A stretch of DNA of 64,000 nt, taken from the NCBI RefSeq assembly GCF_000975135.1, contig NZ_BBRF01000001.1:870380-934379 (forward strand). Reading direction: 5' to 3'. This document shows, piece by piece, positions 48,536 through 56,995 of the stretch (its first letter is position 1; every line of letters begins with the position of its first letter). This DNA comes from Demequina aurantiaca (GTDB lineage Bacteria; Actinomycetota; Actinomycetes; Actinomycetales; Demequinaceae). The notes under the pieces were generated by a model. It worked only from the letters and a program-made list of their open reading frames with translations. It searched no databases and was not told the origin of the DNA. A program made the translations under genes and the position numbers.

Positions 48536-50364
48536 TTGGTCGCCTCTGCACCAGCACTTTGTCGAGGTAGAACCGTGTTGCGCGCGAAGTAGAACACGCG
48601 CCAGCCCGCCTCCGGCTTGAGCGGGTGTTCGAGGGACTCGAGGCGGAACGTGCCGTCGGCCGAGCACCCGGCCACCAACATCCACCCGTCCCCGTCCGTG
48701 TCCGCCTCTAGTCGGGCACGGGCATCGGCCCACGCGTAGTCCTTGGTGATTTTGGTGGTGTGAATGCTCCAGCCGTCGTCCATGCGTTCCTGAAGGATGG
48801 CGGAGTCTGACTTGCCGTCGAACGCGAACGAGCCGCGCTGCTGCAGCGTCAGCCGCTTGGCCTCATGCAGCGACTCCTCGTGGGTGGTCAGTTGGAAGGT
48901 GCGGTGGAAGCCGAACTCGCCGCCCATCGCGCGACTGACCAGGGCGTTGTAGTAGTCATTGCTGGAGGCGCACAGGACATAGCTGAGGTTGGGGATATCT
49001 AGCGAGTCCTCGGCATGCTCCGACAGCACCTCGCCGTTGAAGACCGGTACCTCGTCCATGCGGATGGGCTGCAGGTTGCGATACGAGGCGTCGGCGACGA
49101 GCACGTCGACGTCGTTGCGGTGGAGGACGGAGGCGAGGTCGCGGGTGAAGTCGGAGGCGCCCACAATGAGCAAACCATTTGACCTCTTGGCCGCGAGCCC
49201 CAACTTCCGGGCCAGGGGTCCCAGCGTGAGGCCGTGAGCGAGCACGGTGACGATGATCACGAGGAACACCGTGGGTAGCAGCTGATCCGCATCGGCGTAG
49301 CCCGCGTCGACCAGGGCGGGACCAAAGACACCCGCGGTGGCGGCGGCCACGATTCCGCGCGGTGCAATCCAGGCAAGCAGGGTCTTGTCTTCCCGCCGCA
49401 TGGGTGCCCAGGCCGTGGAGATCAGGACGGTCGCGGGTCTGACCACAAACATGAGCACCAGTACGAAGGCGACGATGCGCCAGTCGATCAACTGCAACTC
49501 GGCCAACGACAGTTGTGCCGGAATGATGATGAACAGGCTCGACAGGAGAAGCACCGTCAGGCTCTCCTTGAAGGACACCAGTTGGTCCCGGTCGGGCAGG
49601 TTCATGTTGCCGATGACCAACCCCATGGCCGTGACCACCAGCAACCCGGCGTCATCCTCGATGCGATTGCCCAGTACGTAGGCCAGGAGGACGAGGACAA
49701 GGAGAAGCGGTGACTTCAGGTGCGCGGGGATGATGCCGCTGCGGAACATCCTCCCGATGAGCCAGCCGCCCACCCCGCCGAGCACGAGGGCCGTCGCGAG
49801 CACCACCAGGAAGGCCACCACGATGGCGCCAAAGCTTCGGTCTTGGAACAGCGTGAAGTACTGGAACGTGACGACCGCGAGGAGCACGCCCACGGGGTCG
49901 TTCACGATGCCCTCCCACTTGAGCAGCGACGCGGTGTCCTTATTCATGCGCGCTTGCCGCAACAAAGGGACAATCACCGTTGGTCCAGTCACCACCAGGA
50001 TCGCGCCCGTGACGATCGCGACCGGCCAGCTGAATCCGGCAACGTAGTGCGCGAACGTGGCGCCCAGCGCCATCGCGATCGGTGGGCCGAAAATCACCAG
50101 GCGTCCCACCCCGTGTCCCACGCGCCGGAACTCCCCGATCCGCAGGTCTAGTGAGCCCTCGAAGAGAATCACCGCGACGCCGAGCCCAATGAACTCCGAG
50201 ATCTGTTCCGAGTCGGAGGGAATCGTGACCAGGCCGGTAAACGGGCCCACCGTCAGACCCACCGCGATCAGCACCACGATCGCCGGGATCTTGAAGCGAT
50301 TCGCGACGAGCTGACTCACCATGCCCAAGGCGAGCACAAAGACAAGAAGGGCGACGTAGTTCAT
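48532..50364 (-). CDS. CPA1-type cation:proton antiporter with C-terminal TrkA-N (RCK) domain
   Basis: A 610-residue membrane protein. The first about 400 residues form the Na+(K+)/H+ exchanger core with about 12-13 helices, including a NDPVGVLLAVVTF motif holding the ND pair for ion exchange. The following NGLLIVGASDFTRDLASVL is a Rossmann/TrkA-N domain that binds NAD(H) or another nucleotide, and the final 110 residues are extra regulatory sequence. It exchanges a monovalent cation for protons. ATG at 50364 with a leaderless TAGACT -10. Confidence 0.9.
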   Translation of the reverse strand: MNYVALLVFVLALGMVSQLVANRFKIPAIVVLIAVGLTVGPFTGLVTIPSDSEQISEFIGLGVAVILFEGSLDLRIGEFRRVGHGVGRLVIFGPPIAMALGATFAHYVAGFSWPVAIVTGAILVVTGPTVIVPLLRQARMNKDTASLLKWEGIVNDPVGVLLAVVTFQYFTLFQDRSFGAIVVAFLVVLATALVLGGVGGWLIGRMFRSGIIPAHLKSPLLLVLVLLAYVLGNRIEDDAGLLVVTAMGLVIGNMNLPDRDQLVSFKESLTVLLLSSLFIIIPAQLSLAELQLIDWRIVAFVLVLMFVVRPATVLISTAWAPMRREDKTLLAWIAPRGIVAAATAGVFGPALVDAGYADADQLLPTVFLVIIVTVLAHGLTLGPLARKLGLAAKRSNGLLIVGASDFTRDLASVLHRNDVDVLVADASYRNLQPIRMDEVPVFNGEVLSEHAEDSLDIPNLSYVLCASSNDYYNALVSRAMGGEFGFHRTFQLTTHEESLHEAKRLTLQQRGSFAFDGKSDSAILQERMDDGWSIHTTKITKDYAWADARARLEADTDGDGWMLVAGCSADGTFRLESLEHPLKPEAGWRVFYFARNTVLPRQSAGAEATN

Positions 50365-50370
50365 GAGGTG

Positions 50371-50376
50371 AGTCTA
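50371..50376 (-). promoter_or_regulatory. Leaderless -10 box (TAGACT) of the antiporter gene
   Basis: TAGACT on the minus strand is followed by exactly 6 nt and the ATG at 50364. Confidence 0.6.
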
Positions 50377-50397
50377 GGCAGTCGCGACCCGAACGGC

Positions 50398-50489
50398 GCG
50401 CTACGTCCGCACCATAATTCGACGCTGTCGACGACGGTTTGTGTCTGGGCGCTCATTTGATTGATCAATGTATGGTGCGGACGCAGCGC
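50398..50489. repeat. 18-bp inverted repeat with 56-nt loop upstream of the ABC-F gene
   Basis: GCGCTACGTCCGCACCAT (50398-50415) and ATGGTGCGGACGCAGCGC (50472-50489) are complementary except for one A-C mismatch. The loop is AT-richer and contains TTGATTGATCAA. It lies in the 260-bp non-coding leader of the ABC-F gene and could be an operator pair or a long hairpin. Confidence 0.65.
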
Positions 50490-50580
50490 GCGTCATTGTC
50501 TTGCGCATCCCTAGCGGTTGCGTCAGAATTGAGACGGAAAGTCCCCGAGCTCCAGGAGCCCCCGTTGAAGATCTAAGGTC

Positions 50581-50599
50581 GCCAGACACGATGTCTGGC
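50581..50599 (+). promoter_or_regulatory. Perfect 8-bp stem-loop in the ABC-F leader
   Basis: GCCAGACA pairs with TGTCTGGC around CGA. The second arm contains an ATG in frame with the ABC-F protein, so it may modulate an alternative start or act in attenuation of the resistance-type gene. Confidence 0.5.
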
Positions 50600-50659
50600 C
50601 ATGCGTCCACTTGCTGCACTCCGCGTGCGGCGTCGACCCAGACCCAGATCGAGGCTTCC

Positions 50660-52297
50660 TTGTCTTCCCCTTTTCTTTCCTTTTCACACCTGACGTTCAT
50701 GTGGCCCGACGGCTCCCCCGTGCTTGACGACGTCACCGGTGCCGTCTCCTCCGGACTCACCGCGTTGGTGGGCGCGAATGGCGCCGGCAAGTCAACCCTG
50801 CTACGCCTGCTCGTGGGCGATCTCACGCCCGCGGGCGGCCACGTGGCTACCAGCGGTACGGTGCGCTACGTCCCGCAGGATGTCGCGCTCGGCACCCCCA
50901 CCACGGCGGCCGATGCTGTGGCCGATGCTGTGGCCGGGGTCACCGTGGCCGACGTCCTCGGCGTGGGCGGCACCCTGGCGGCACTGCGCGCGATCGAGGC
51001 GGGCTCAGTCGACCCTGCGCACTACGACGTTGTTGGGGACGATTGGGATGTCGAGGCTCGTGCCCAGATGACTCTCGCGAGCATCGGGCTCGCGGGAATG
51101 GACCTGTCCCGAACCGTCACGCAAGTGTCGGGTGGCGAGGCCACCCAACTGGCCCTGGCATCGGCGCTGCTGGCACGGCCCGACGTTCTACTTCTTGACG
51201 AACCCACGAACAACCTCGACGGCCCCGCGAAGGAGGCGGTGATACGCGCTTTGATGCAGCGGGCCGGAGCAACCTTGGTGGTCACGCACGATCGCGACCT
51301 CCTCGCGTGCGTCAATGGAATAGGTGAGCTGCGGCGGTCGGGGCTGCGGTGGTTCGGCGGCAACATCGACCTCTACGAGCAAGTGTTGGCAGACGAGGCC
51401 GAGGTGGCGCAGCAGAACCTGCGCACGGCTACAGCCAAGGTGGCAAAGCAGCATCGTGAACTGCGAACGTACGTCGAGGGAGGAGCCAAGCGCAACAAGC
51501 AAGGAGAGAAAGCGGCAAGGAATGGCATGCCGGCGATCATTGCGGGGGGAAAGAAGCGCCAAGCGCAGCAAACACTCGCGCGGGTGACGGGAGTTCACGA
51601 GGACAGGCTCGCCGATGCGCGGGCCGAGTTGGACGCCGCCGAGGACGCGGTTGACGCGGACAAGACCATTCGTGTCGACCTGCCTGACACCAAGGTCCCC
51701 CCGAGACGCGAAGTGGTCACCGTTCAGGCAGCGCTGCTACGCGCCGGAGTCGAGGCGAACCTCCTGGTGCAGGGGCCAGAGCGCATCGTGATCACCGGGC
51801 GCAATGGTGCGGGCAAAACCACCCTGTTGGGCGCGATCACAGGGGAGTTGCCGCCACAGCGGGGCCGAGCGGTGGCTCACGTTCCGGTCGGCTACCTGCC
51901 TCAGCGCCTTGACGTGCTCGATGACTCGCTGACTGTGGTGGAGAACGTCGCAACGCGTGCTCGCGGCGCATCCCCGCACCAGGTACGCGAGGGTCTCGCG
52001 CGCTTTCTGTTCCGCGGGAGGGCCGGAGACGCGCTCGCGGCAACCCTGTCCGGCGGCGAGAGGTTCCGGGCATCGCTGGCGTGCCTCCTGCTTGCCCGTC
52101 CGGCGCCTCAATTGTTGCTACTCGACGAGCCCACCAACAATCTCGACTTCGCGTCAAGGGCGGCGTTGATCGAATCGCTCGAGGGTTATCAAGGTGCACT
52201 GATGGTGGTCAGTCACGACCGAGACTTCCTCGAGCACATCGGAGTGACCCGAGCCGTCGATGTGACGGGAGCGGAGGTGGTGCTGGCCTCAGCGTAA
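50660..52297 (+). CDS. ABC-F family ATPase (ribosome-associated)
   Basis: A 545-residue soluble protein with two ABC cassettes and no membrane domain. Cassette 1 has Walker A GANGAGKST and the signature VSGGEATQL. Cassette 2 has Walker A GRNGAGKTT and the signature LSGGERFRA. Both have LLLDEPTNNLD Walker B motifs. The charged linker between them (about residues 235-330) would enter the ribosomal exit site. Relatives either protect the ribosome from antibiotics or regulate translation; which applies is not decided. The TTG start at 50660 follows a GAGG ribosome site; the frame is open upstream to 50468, with an ATG at 50591. Confidence 0.88.
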   Translation: MSSPFLSFSHLTFMWPDGSPVLDDVTGAVSSGLTALVGANGAGKSTLLRLLVGDLTPAGGHVATSGTVRYVPQDVALGTPTTAADAVADAVAGVTVADVLGVGGTLAALRAIEAGSVDPAHYDVVGDDWDVEARAQMTLASIGLAGMDLSRTVTQVSGGEATQLALASALLARPDVLLLDEPTNNLDGPAKEAVIRALMQRAGATLVVTHDRDLLACVNGIGELRRSGLRWFGGNIDLYEQVLADEAEVAQQNLRTATAKVAKQHRELRTYVEGGAKRNKQGEKAARNGMPAIIAGGKKRQAQQTLARVTGVHEDRLADARAELDAAEDAVDADKTIRVDLPDTKVPPRREVVTVQAALLRAGVEANLLVQGPERIVITGRNGAGKTTLLGAITGELPPQRGRAVAHVPVGYLPQRLDVLDDSLTVVENVATRARGASPHQVREGLARFLFRGRAGDALAATLSGGERFRASLACLLLARPAPQLLLLDEPTNNLDFASRAALIESLEGYQGALMVVSHDRDFLEHIGVTRAVDVTGAEVVLASA

Positions 52298-52323
52298 ACG
52301 TGGCGAGCATGAGGGCGCCGACC

Positions 52324-52329
52324 TAGTAT
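52324..52329 (+). promoter_or_regulatory. -10 box (TAGTAT) of the dienelactone-hydrolase-like gene
   Basis: TAGTAT lies 27 nt upstream of the ATG at 52357, allowing a short leader that contains the GAGGAGG ribosome site. Confidence 0.5.
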
Positions 52330-52356
52330 CGAGATAATCGAGCCGAGGAGGAGTTC

Positions 52357-52929
52357 ATGACTCAGGTTGTTCTCTTGCATTCAGCGTTGGGTCTTACCGA
52401 GGACGTAAAGGAGTGGGCCGACGGCCTACGTGGCCAGGGACACGAGGTCCATGTCCCGGACCTGTTCGATGGTGACACGTTCGACTCCATTGACGCGGGC
52501 GTCGACCGCGTCGATTCCCTCGGGATGGTCGGCCACTTGGAGAGGGCCCGTGAATTGACGGCTGGAGTGGAGGGCCCGCGTGTCTACATTGGCTTCTCCT
52601 TTGGTGGCGCACTCGCCCAGATACTTGCTCTACAGGAGCCCGATGCGGTCGCGGCCGTGGTGCTGCATGGAGCAATGTCGCCGGCCTGGTTCGACATCAC
52701 CACCTGGCCCACCCGCCTGCGCATGCAACTGCACTACATGAGCGACGACGAGTGGGTCGAGCAGGACGAAGTCGCCGCTTTGCGAGCCCTCGCACCGGCT
52801 GGCGCCATTGATGAGTTCACCTATCCTGGCGAGTCCCACCTCTACGCCTTCGCGAACTTCGATGACTACGACGAGCAGGCATCCGAACTCACCTTTGAGC
52901 GCATCGCGGAGTTCCTGGACGGCTTCTAG
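52357..52929 (+). CDS. Dienelactone hydrolase family protein
   Basis: A 190-residue alpha/beta hydrolase. The elbow GFSFGG (near residue 75) holds a serine rather than the cysteine of classical dienelactone hydrolases. SHLYAF in the C-terminal part provides the histidine and a preceding acidic residue completes the triad. The short length fits the small DLH subgroup. The substrate is unknown. A strong GAGGAGG ribosome site precedes the ATG at 52357. Monocistronic, followed by a 147-bp gap before the DUF1611 gene. Confidence 0.85.
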   Translation: MTQVVLLHSALGLTEDVKEWADGLRGQGHEVHVPDLFDGDTFDSIDAGVDRVDSLGMVGHLERARELTAGVEGPRVYIGFSFGGALAQILALQEPDAVAAVVLHGAMSPAWFDITTWPTRLRMQLHYMSDDEWVEQDEVAALRALAPAGAIDEFTYPGESHLYAFANFDDYDEQASELTFERIAEFLDGF

Positions 52930-53076
52930 CCTGGTACATTCGCGCGGGCAAACGGGACGGTAGTACTGGGCGTACAGTGAGCACACACCCACACCCTTAG
53001 CGGGGACCTCTCGTTGAACCGGCCACGCAGTCGGAACGATTCCGTCGCCTCCTCTGAGCTATCTCGAGGACGCAAC

Positions 53077-54201
53077 ATGCATACCGCCCTTATTGACCCC
53101 ACCCTGCCAATCGACGATCGCCCCGCTGCGATCGTCTACTGCGAAGGTCAGTTCGCACGCATTGACGGCAAGACGGCGAACGGCCTCGTTCGCGCGAGTG
53201 AGCGCTACCGCATCGTCGCCGTGATCGATAGCACCCTTGCGGGTCAGGATGCGGGGCTCGTGCTTGACGACATTCCCGCCGGCATCCCAATCATCGCGTC
53301 GCTCGACGCCTGGACCGAGGCAGTGCTCGACCGCCCTGACATGCTGATCTTTGGGCTCGCACCACTATCCGGACTGATGACGCTCGCCGATCGTTCCGTG
53401 GTGCTGGCCGCGATCGCGGAACGCATGGACATCGTCTCCGGTCTGCACGAGTTTCTCGAAGACGACGTCGAGATTGCCGACGCCGCACGCACCATGGGCG
53501 TCACGCTGCACGATGTTCGCCGACCCCGGCCCACCAAGCACCTGCGCATGTTCACTGGAGCGATCGACCAGGTCGATTGCGTGCGTATCGCCGTGCTCGG
53601 AACCGATGGTGCGATTGGCAAGCGCACGACCTCGACCATCCTGACCAAGGCTCTCAACGACGCCGGAATCCGTGCAGTCATGGTGGGCACAGGACAGACC
53701 GGACTCATTCAGGGTGCGGCCTATGGTGTCGCGCTCGACGCGATTCCCGCGCAGTTTGGGGTGGGTGAGCTCGAGGGGGCGGTGGTCGCCGCCTGGGACA
53801 GCGAGCAGCCGGAGGTCATCGTGGTGGAGGGTCAGGGAGCCCTGAGCCACCCCGCGTACCTGAGTTCCACGGTGGTGCTGCGCGCGAGCCGCCCACATGC
53901 GGTCGTGATGCAGCACGCTCCGGCCAGACGGATGCTCAGCGACTACCCCGACCGCCCGATGCCGACGCCCGCCTCGGAGATTGCCCTGATCGAGCTGTTC
54001 GGCAAGACCCGAGTGATCGGACTAACTATTAACCACGAGCACATGACCGATGCAGAGGTGACGGCCGCCGCTGCCGGCTATGAGGTCGAGCTCGGTATCC
54101 CCGCCACCGATGCGCTGTGGGGCTCGCCGGAGGCCCTCGTGGCCATGGTCACCGATGCCTTCCCAGCATTGCTGGTGCGCGGAGACCAGGTCGTCGCATG
54201 A
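53077..54201 (+). CDS. DUF1611 family protein (DgcN-like N-acetyltransferase/P-loop protein)
   Basis: A 374-residue cytosolic protein. Residues about 15-160 form an alpha/beta domain (AAIVYCEGQFARIDGKTANG) followed by a P-loop domain with GTDGAIGKRTTS near residue 175, matching DUF1611. In Proteobacteria a DUF1611 protein (DgcN) acetylates D-glutamate as the first step of a catabolic pathway. Here it is translated with a fold-type III PLP racemase (ATGA overlap) rather than with the enolase-type DgcA. A CGAGGA ribosome site precedes the ATG at 53077. The substrate is unknown; acetylation or ligation of an amino acid is inference. Confidence 0.8.
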   Translation: MHTALIDPTLPIDDRPAAIVYCEGQFARIDGKTANGLVRASERYRIVAVIDSTLAGQDAGLVLDDIPAGIPIIASLDAWTEAVLDRPDMLIFGLAPLSGLMTLADRSVVLAAIAERMDIVSGLHEFLEDDVEIADAARTMGVTLHDVRRPRPTKHLRMFTGAIDQVDCVRIAVLGTDGAIGKRTTSTILTKALNDAGIRAVMVGTGQTGLIQGAAYGVALDAIPAQFGVGELEGAVVAAWDSEQPEVIVVEGQGALSHPAYLSSTVVLRASRPHAVVMQHAPARRMLSDYPDRPMPTPASEIALIELFGKTRVIGLTINHEHMTDAEVTAAAAGYEVELGIPATDALWGSPEALVAMVTDAFPALLVRGDQVVA

Positions 54202-55289
54202 TCGCGCCCCGCATCGAGATTGACCTCGGCAAGGTCGAGCAGAACACACGCACGCTCGTTGATCGCCTGGGCAACCGGGGTATTCAGGTGACCGGAGTCA
54301 CTAAGTCAACCCTCGGTTCGCCCGACGTGGCCCGGGCGATGTTGCGTGGCGGCGTGACGCGACTGGGCGACTCGCGCGTCGACAACCTCGAGGCACTCAA
54401 GGAGGCCGGCATTCGTGCCCCCATGACGCTGCTACGAGCCCCCGACCCAGCCTGGGCCGACCGTGCTGTCGCGGTCGCGCAATCCTCGCTGGTGAGCGAC
54501 CTCGACGTCGCCTACGCTCTGTCCGCCGCGGCCGGCAAGCGCGGCTCTGACCACGGCATCGTGCTCATGGTCGAACTGGGGGACCTGCGCGAGGGAGTGT
54601 TGGCGAGCGACGTGCTCAACCTGGCTCGCATCATCTCTCGCACGCGCCACCTCAAACTCGCGGGCATCGGCACCAACCTCGCGTGCCGCAGCGGAGTCAT
54701 TCCCGGCGATGACCAGATGCAGGAGTTGTCAGGAATTGCTGGCCTACTGTCGGGCAAGCTCGGAATCCCCGACCTCGTGGTCTCGGGTGGGAACTCGGCG
54801 AACCTGAACTGGGCGCTCGGGCGCGGTCAGGTGGGACGGGTCAATGACCTGCGCCTGGGCGAGGCCATTCTGCTCGGCGCCGACCCACTGACGCGCACCC
54901 CCATCGAGGGTCTTCACCACGACGCTTTTGTTGTGGTGGGCGCGGTCATCGAGTCAATCGAGAAGCCGTCATCGTCGTGGGGAACGGCGGGGCACCCCGC
55001 GCTCGGAGTTGTCTCGGCGCCTCGGGACCGCGGCACCATTATTCAGACCATCGTCTCCCTGGGCGAACAGGACGTCGACGCCCGCGGTTTGGTTCCGCCG
55101 ACCGGCATCACAGTGCTCGCCGCCAGTAGCGATCATTTGGTGTTGGAGACGCCGGCTCGCATGGTCGCGGGAACCGAGATCCGCTTCGGTGTCGACTACT
55201 CGTGCCTGCTACGTGCCATGACGTCGCCGTTCGTGGCCGAACGCGTGATCGCGGCGATCCCGGCGGAGCGCCCTACCTCCAAGAGGTAG
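54198..55289 (+). CDS. Alanine racemase-like fold-III PLP enzyme (YhfX/ornithine racemase group)
   Basis: A 363-residue PLP-dependent enzyme of the alanine/ornithine racemase family. IEIDLGKVEQNTRTLVDR opens the TIM-barrel domain, and Lys36 in VTGVTKSTLG is the expected Schiff-base lysine. IGTNLACRSGVIPG and VSGGNSANL match the phosphate-binding loops, and the C-terminal beta-domain is full length. It would interconvert an L- and a D-amino acid (or decarboxylate one). It is coupled to the DUF1611 gene by an ATGA overlap, so the two likely act in one D-amino acid pathway. Confidence 0.85.
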   Translation: MIAPRIEIDLGKVEQNTRTLVDRLGNRGIQVTGVTKSTLGSPDVARAMLRGGVTRLGDSRVDNLEALKEAGIRAPMTLLRAPDPAWADRAVAVAQSSLVSDLDVAYALSAAAGKRGSDHGIVLMVELGDLREGVLASDVLNLARIISRTRHLKLAGIGTNLACRSGVIPGDDQMQELSGIAGLLSGKLGIPDLVVSGGNSANLNWALGRGQVGRVNDLRLGEAILLGADPLTRTPIEGLHHDAFVVVGAVIESIEKPSSSWGTAGHPALGVVSAPRDRGTIIQTIVSLGEQDVDARGLVPPTGITVLAASSDHLVLETPARMVAGTEIRFGVDYSCLLRAMTSPFVAERVIAAIPAERPTSKR

Positions 55290-55294
55290 GGCGC
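55268..55294 (+). terminator. 12-bp perfect stem-loop at the end of the racemase gene
   Basis: GCGCCCTACCTC pairs with GAGGTAGGGCGC around a 3-nt loop. It straddles the stop codon. No T-run follows, a form common in high-GC actinobacteria. Confidence 0.65.
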
Positions 55295-55394
55295 CTGACC
55301 TCCCGCACCGTCCGCATCCTGAATCGGCACTCCCGTTCCCGCTCCTCCACAAGCGGTGGGGAGCGTGCGTGATTGAGGGCGTGGACATCGAGGG

Positions 55395-56858
55395 CTAGGC
55401 GGGAGAACCCTCGAGTACTCGTGGCTCGGCGTGAGTGTCCTCGAGGGGGTCAGCGTCGGCATTCGGGTTGCCCTTGCCCTCCGGCAGCATCAACCCGATG
55501 AGCGTGGCGAGGACGAGGAACCCGGCTCCCACCCACACGGCTGGGATGGCCGCATCGGTGTAACCCGTGGGCGTGAACTCGCCACCCGCACCGGTGAAAA
55601 CCGCGGCCAAGATCGCGATGCCCAACGCCACCCCTACCTCCCGGATCGTGGAGTTGGTTCCGGACGCCTTGGCCTGGTCCTCGCCCCTCATGTTGGCGAG
55701 CACTGCCGTCGACGAGGGCGCGAACACCAGCCCCATACCGATTCCAGCGAGCACGAAGCCGGGAACCATCGTGGCGTACGCAACGTCCGGACTCATGACG
55801 ACGGCGAGCCAGGCGAGGCCCGCAGCTTGAAACGCGGTTCCGGCAACGATGAGGATGCGGGTGCCGACGCGAGGCGCGATGATTCCGCTCAGCGGAGCGA
55901 CAATCAGTGGCATCAGGGTCCACGGCATGGTCATTACGCCCGCCTCGAGCGGTGACTTGCCCTGGACGACCTGCATGAACTGAATCAGGATGAAGACGGC
56001 GCCAAAGATGCCGATGCTGAACGTCAGGCCCACGCCATTGGCCGCCGAGAAACTCCGATCACGGAACAGTGCGAGGGGCAGCAGCGGGTCGCGGGTGCGT
56101 GACTCGAAGGCGACGAAGGCGATGAGGAGCAGGCTGCCGCCGATGAGTCCGGTGAGGACTTGCGGGCTGGTCCACCCCGCGTCGTTGCCTCGGACGATCC
56201 CAAAGACCACCCCGAATACTCCGATGCCGGCGAGCAACATTCCCACCACGTCGATGCGCTGGCGACGTCCATCCGCTGCGAGCCGTCCCTTGCTCTCCTC
56301 GAGCGCCCAGTAGGAGAACGGGATGGCCAGGATGCCGATCGGCACGTTGAGCCAGAAGATGGCGTGCCAGGTGAGCCCTTCAACGACCGCGCCGCCGATG
56401 AGCGGTCCAAGCGCGACGCCGAGCCCGGCCACGCCACCCCAGATGCCGATCGCGAGGTTGCGCTTGGCGGCCGGTACCGCTCCGGCGAGGAGCGCCAGTG
56501 AGAGTGGCATGACGGCGGCACCACCGGCGCCCTGCAGCGCTCGTGCGGCGATGAGCAGCTCGGGGGTGGTCGCCAGCGCGCACAGCGCGGATGCCACCGT
56601 AAAGAGTGCGATGCCGGCCACGAAGATGCGGCGACGGCCAAAGCGGTCGCCGAGCGCGACGGCCATCAGAATCATGCTCGCGAACGACAGCGAGTAGGCG
56701 TTGATGACCCACTGAAGCTGCTCGATGCTGGCATCAATGTCCTGCTTGATGACCGGGAGTGCATTGGTGACGACGAGGTTGTCGAGCGTGGCCATGAACA
56801 TCGGCAGCGATGCTGCGGCAATGATCAGGCCCAGCGGCTTGCGGGAGGTAGTACTCAT
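55395..56858 (-). CDS. DHA2-type MFS drug efflux transporter (EmrB/QacA-like)
   Basis: A 487-residue protein with 14 predicted helices. The opening AAASLPMFMATLDNLVVTNALP, the MAVALGDRFGRRRIFVAG loop and GAGGAAVMPLSLAL (motif C) are diagnostic of the EmrB/QacA group. The C-terminus is a polar 30-residue tail. It likely exports cationic or hydrophobic toxicants using protons. AAAGGA ribosome site before the ATG at 56858. Divergent from a TetR gene whose operators cover the shared 137-bp intergenic region, so it is the probable target of that regulator. Confidence 0.9.
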   Translation of the reverse strand: MSTTSRKPLGLIIAAASLPMFMATLDNLVVTNALPVIKQDIDASIEQLQWVINAYSLSFASMILMAVALGDRFGRRRIFVAGIALFTVASALCALATTPELLIAARALQGAGGAAVMPLSLALLAGAVPAAKRNLAIGIWGGVAGLGVALGPLIGGAVVEGLTWHAIFWLNVPIGILAIPFSYWALEESKGRLAADGRRQRIDVVGMLLAGIGVFGVVFGIVRGNDAGWTSPQVLTGLIGGSLLLIAFVAFESRTRDPLLPLALFRDRSFSAANGVGLTFSIGIFGAVFILIQFMQVVQGKSPLEAGVMTMPWTLMPLIVAPLSGIIAPRVGTRILIVAGTAFQAAGLAWLAVVMSPDVAYATMVPGFVLAGIGMGLVFAPSSTAVLANMRGEDQAKASGTNSTIREVGVALGIAILAAVFTGAGGEFTPTGYTDAAIPAVWVGAGFLVLATLIGLMLPEGKGNPNADADPLEDTHAEPRVLEGSPA

Positions 56859-56938
56859 TCTCGATCCTTTGTGACTGTCCAGCGTTCCGAGTATCGACCC
56901 GAATGGGCCAACGCGACGATCGGTTGGCCGTCGCTGTA

Positions 56939-56987
56939 GTAATCAGTTGATTACAACTATTGGTCACCGTAGTAATAACTTGATAAC
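56939..56987. promoter_or_regulatory. Two related palindromic TetR operators between the efflux gene and tetR
   Basis: GTAATCA-GT-TGATTAC (56939-56954) has perfect 7-bp arms. GTAATAA-CT-TGATAAC (56972-56987) is a degenerate copy. Their starts are 33 bp apart, and the second overlaps the tetR -10. Confidence 0.7.
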
Positions 56988-56989
56988 CT
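56960..56989 (+). promoter_or_regulatory. Leaderless promoter TTGGTC-18-TAACCT of the tetR-like gene
   Basis: -35 at 56960-56965, -10 at 56984-56989, then 6 nt and the ATG at 56996. The degenerate operator overlaps the -10, so the regulator can repress itself. Confidence 0.65.
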
Positions 56990-56995
56990 GTCAAC

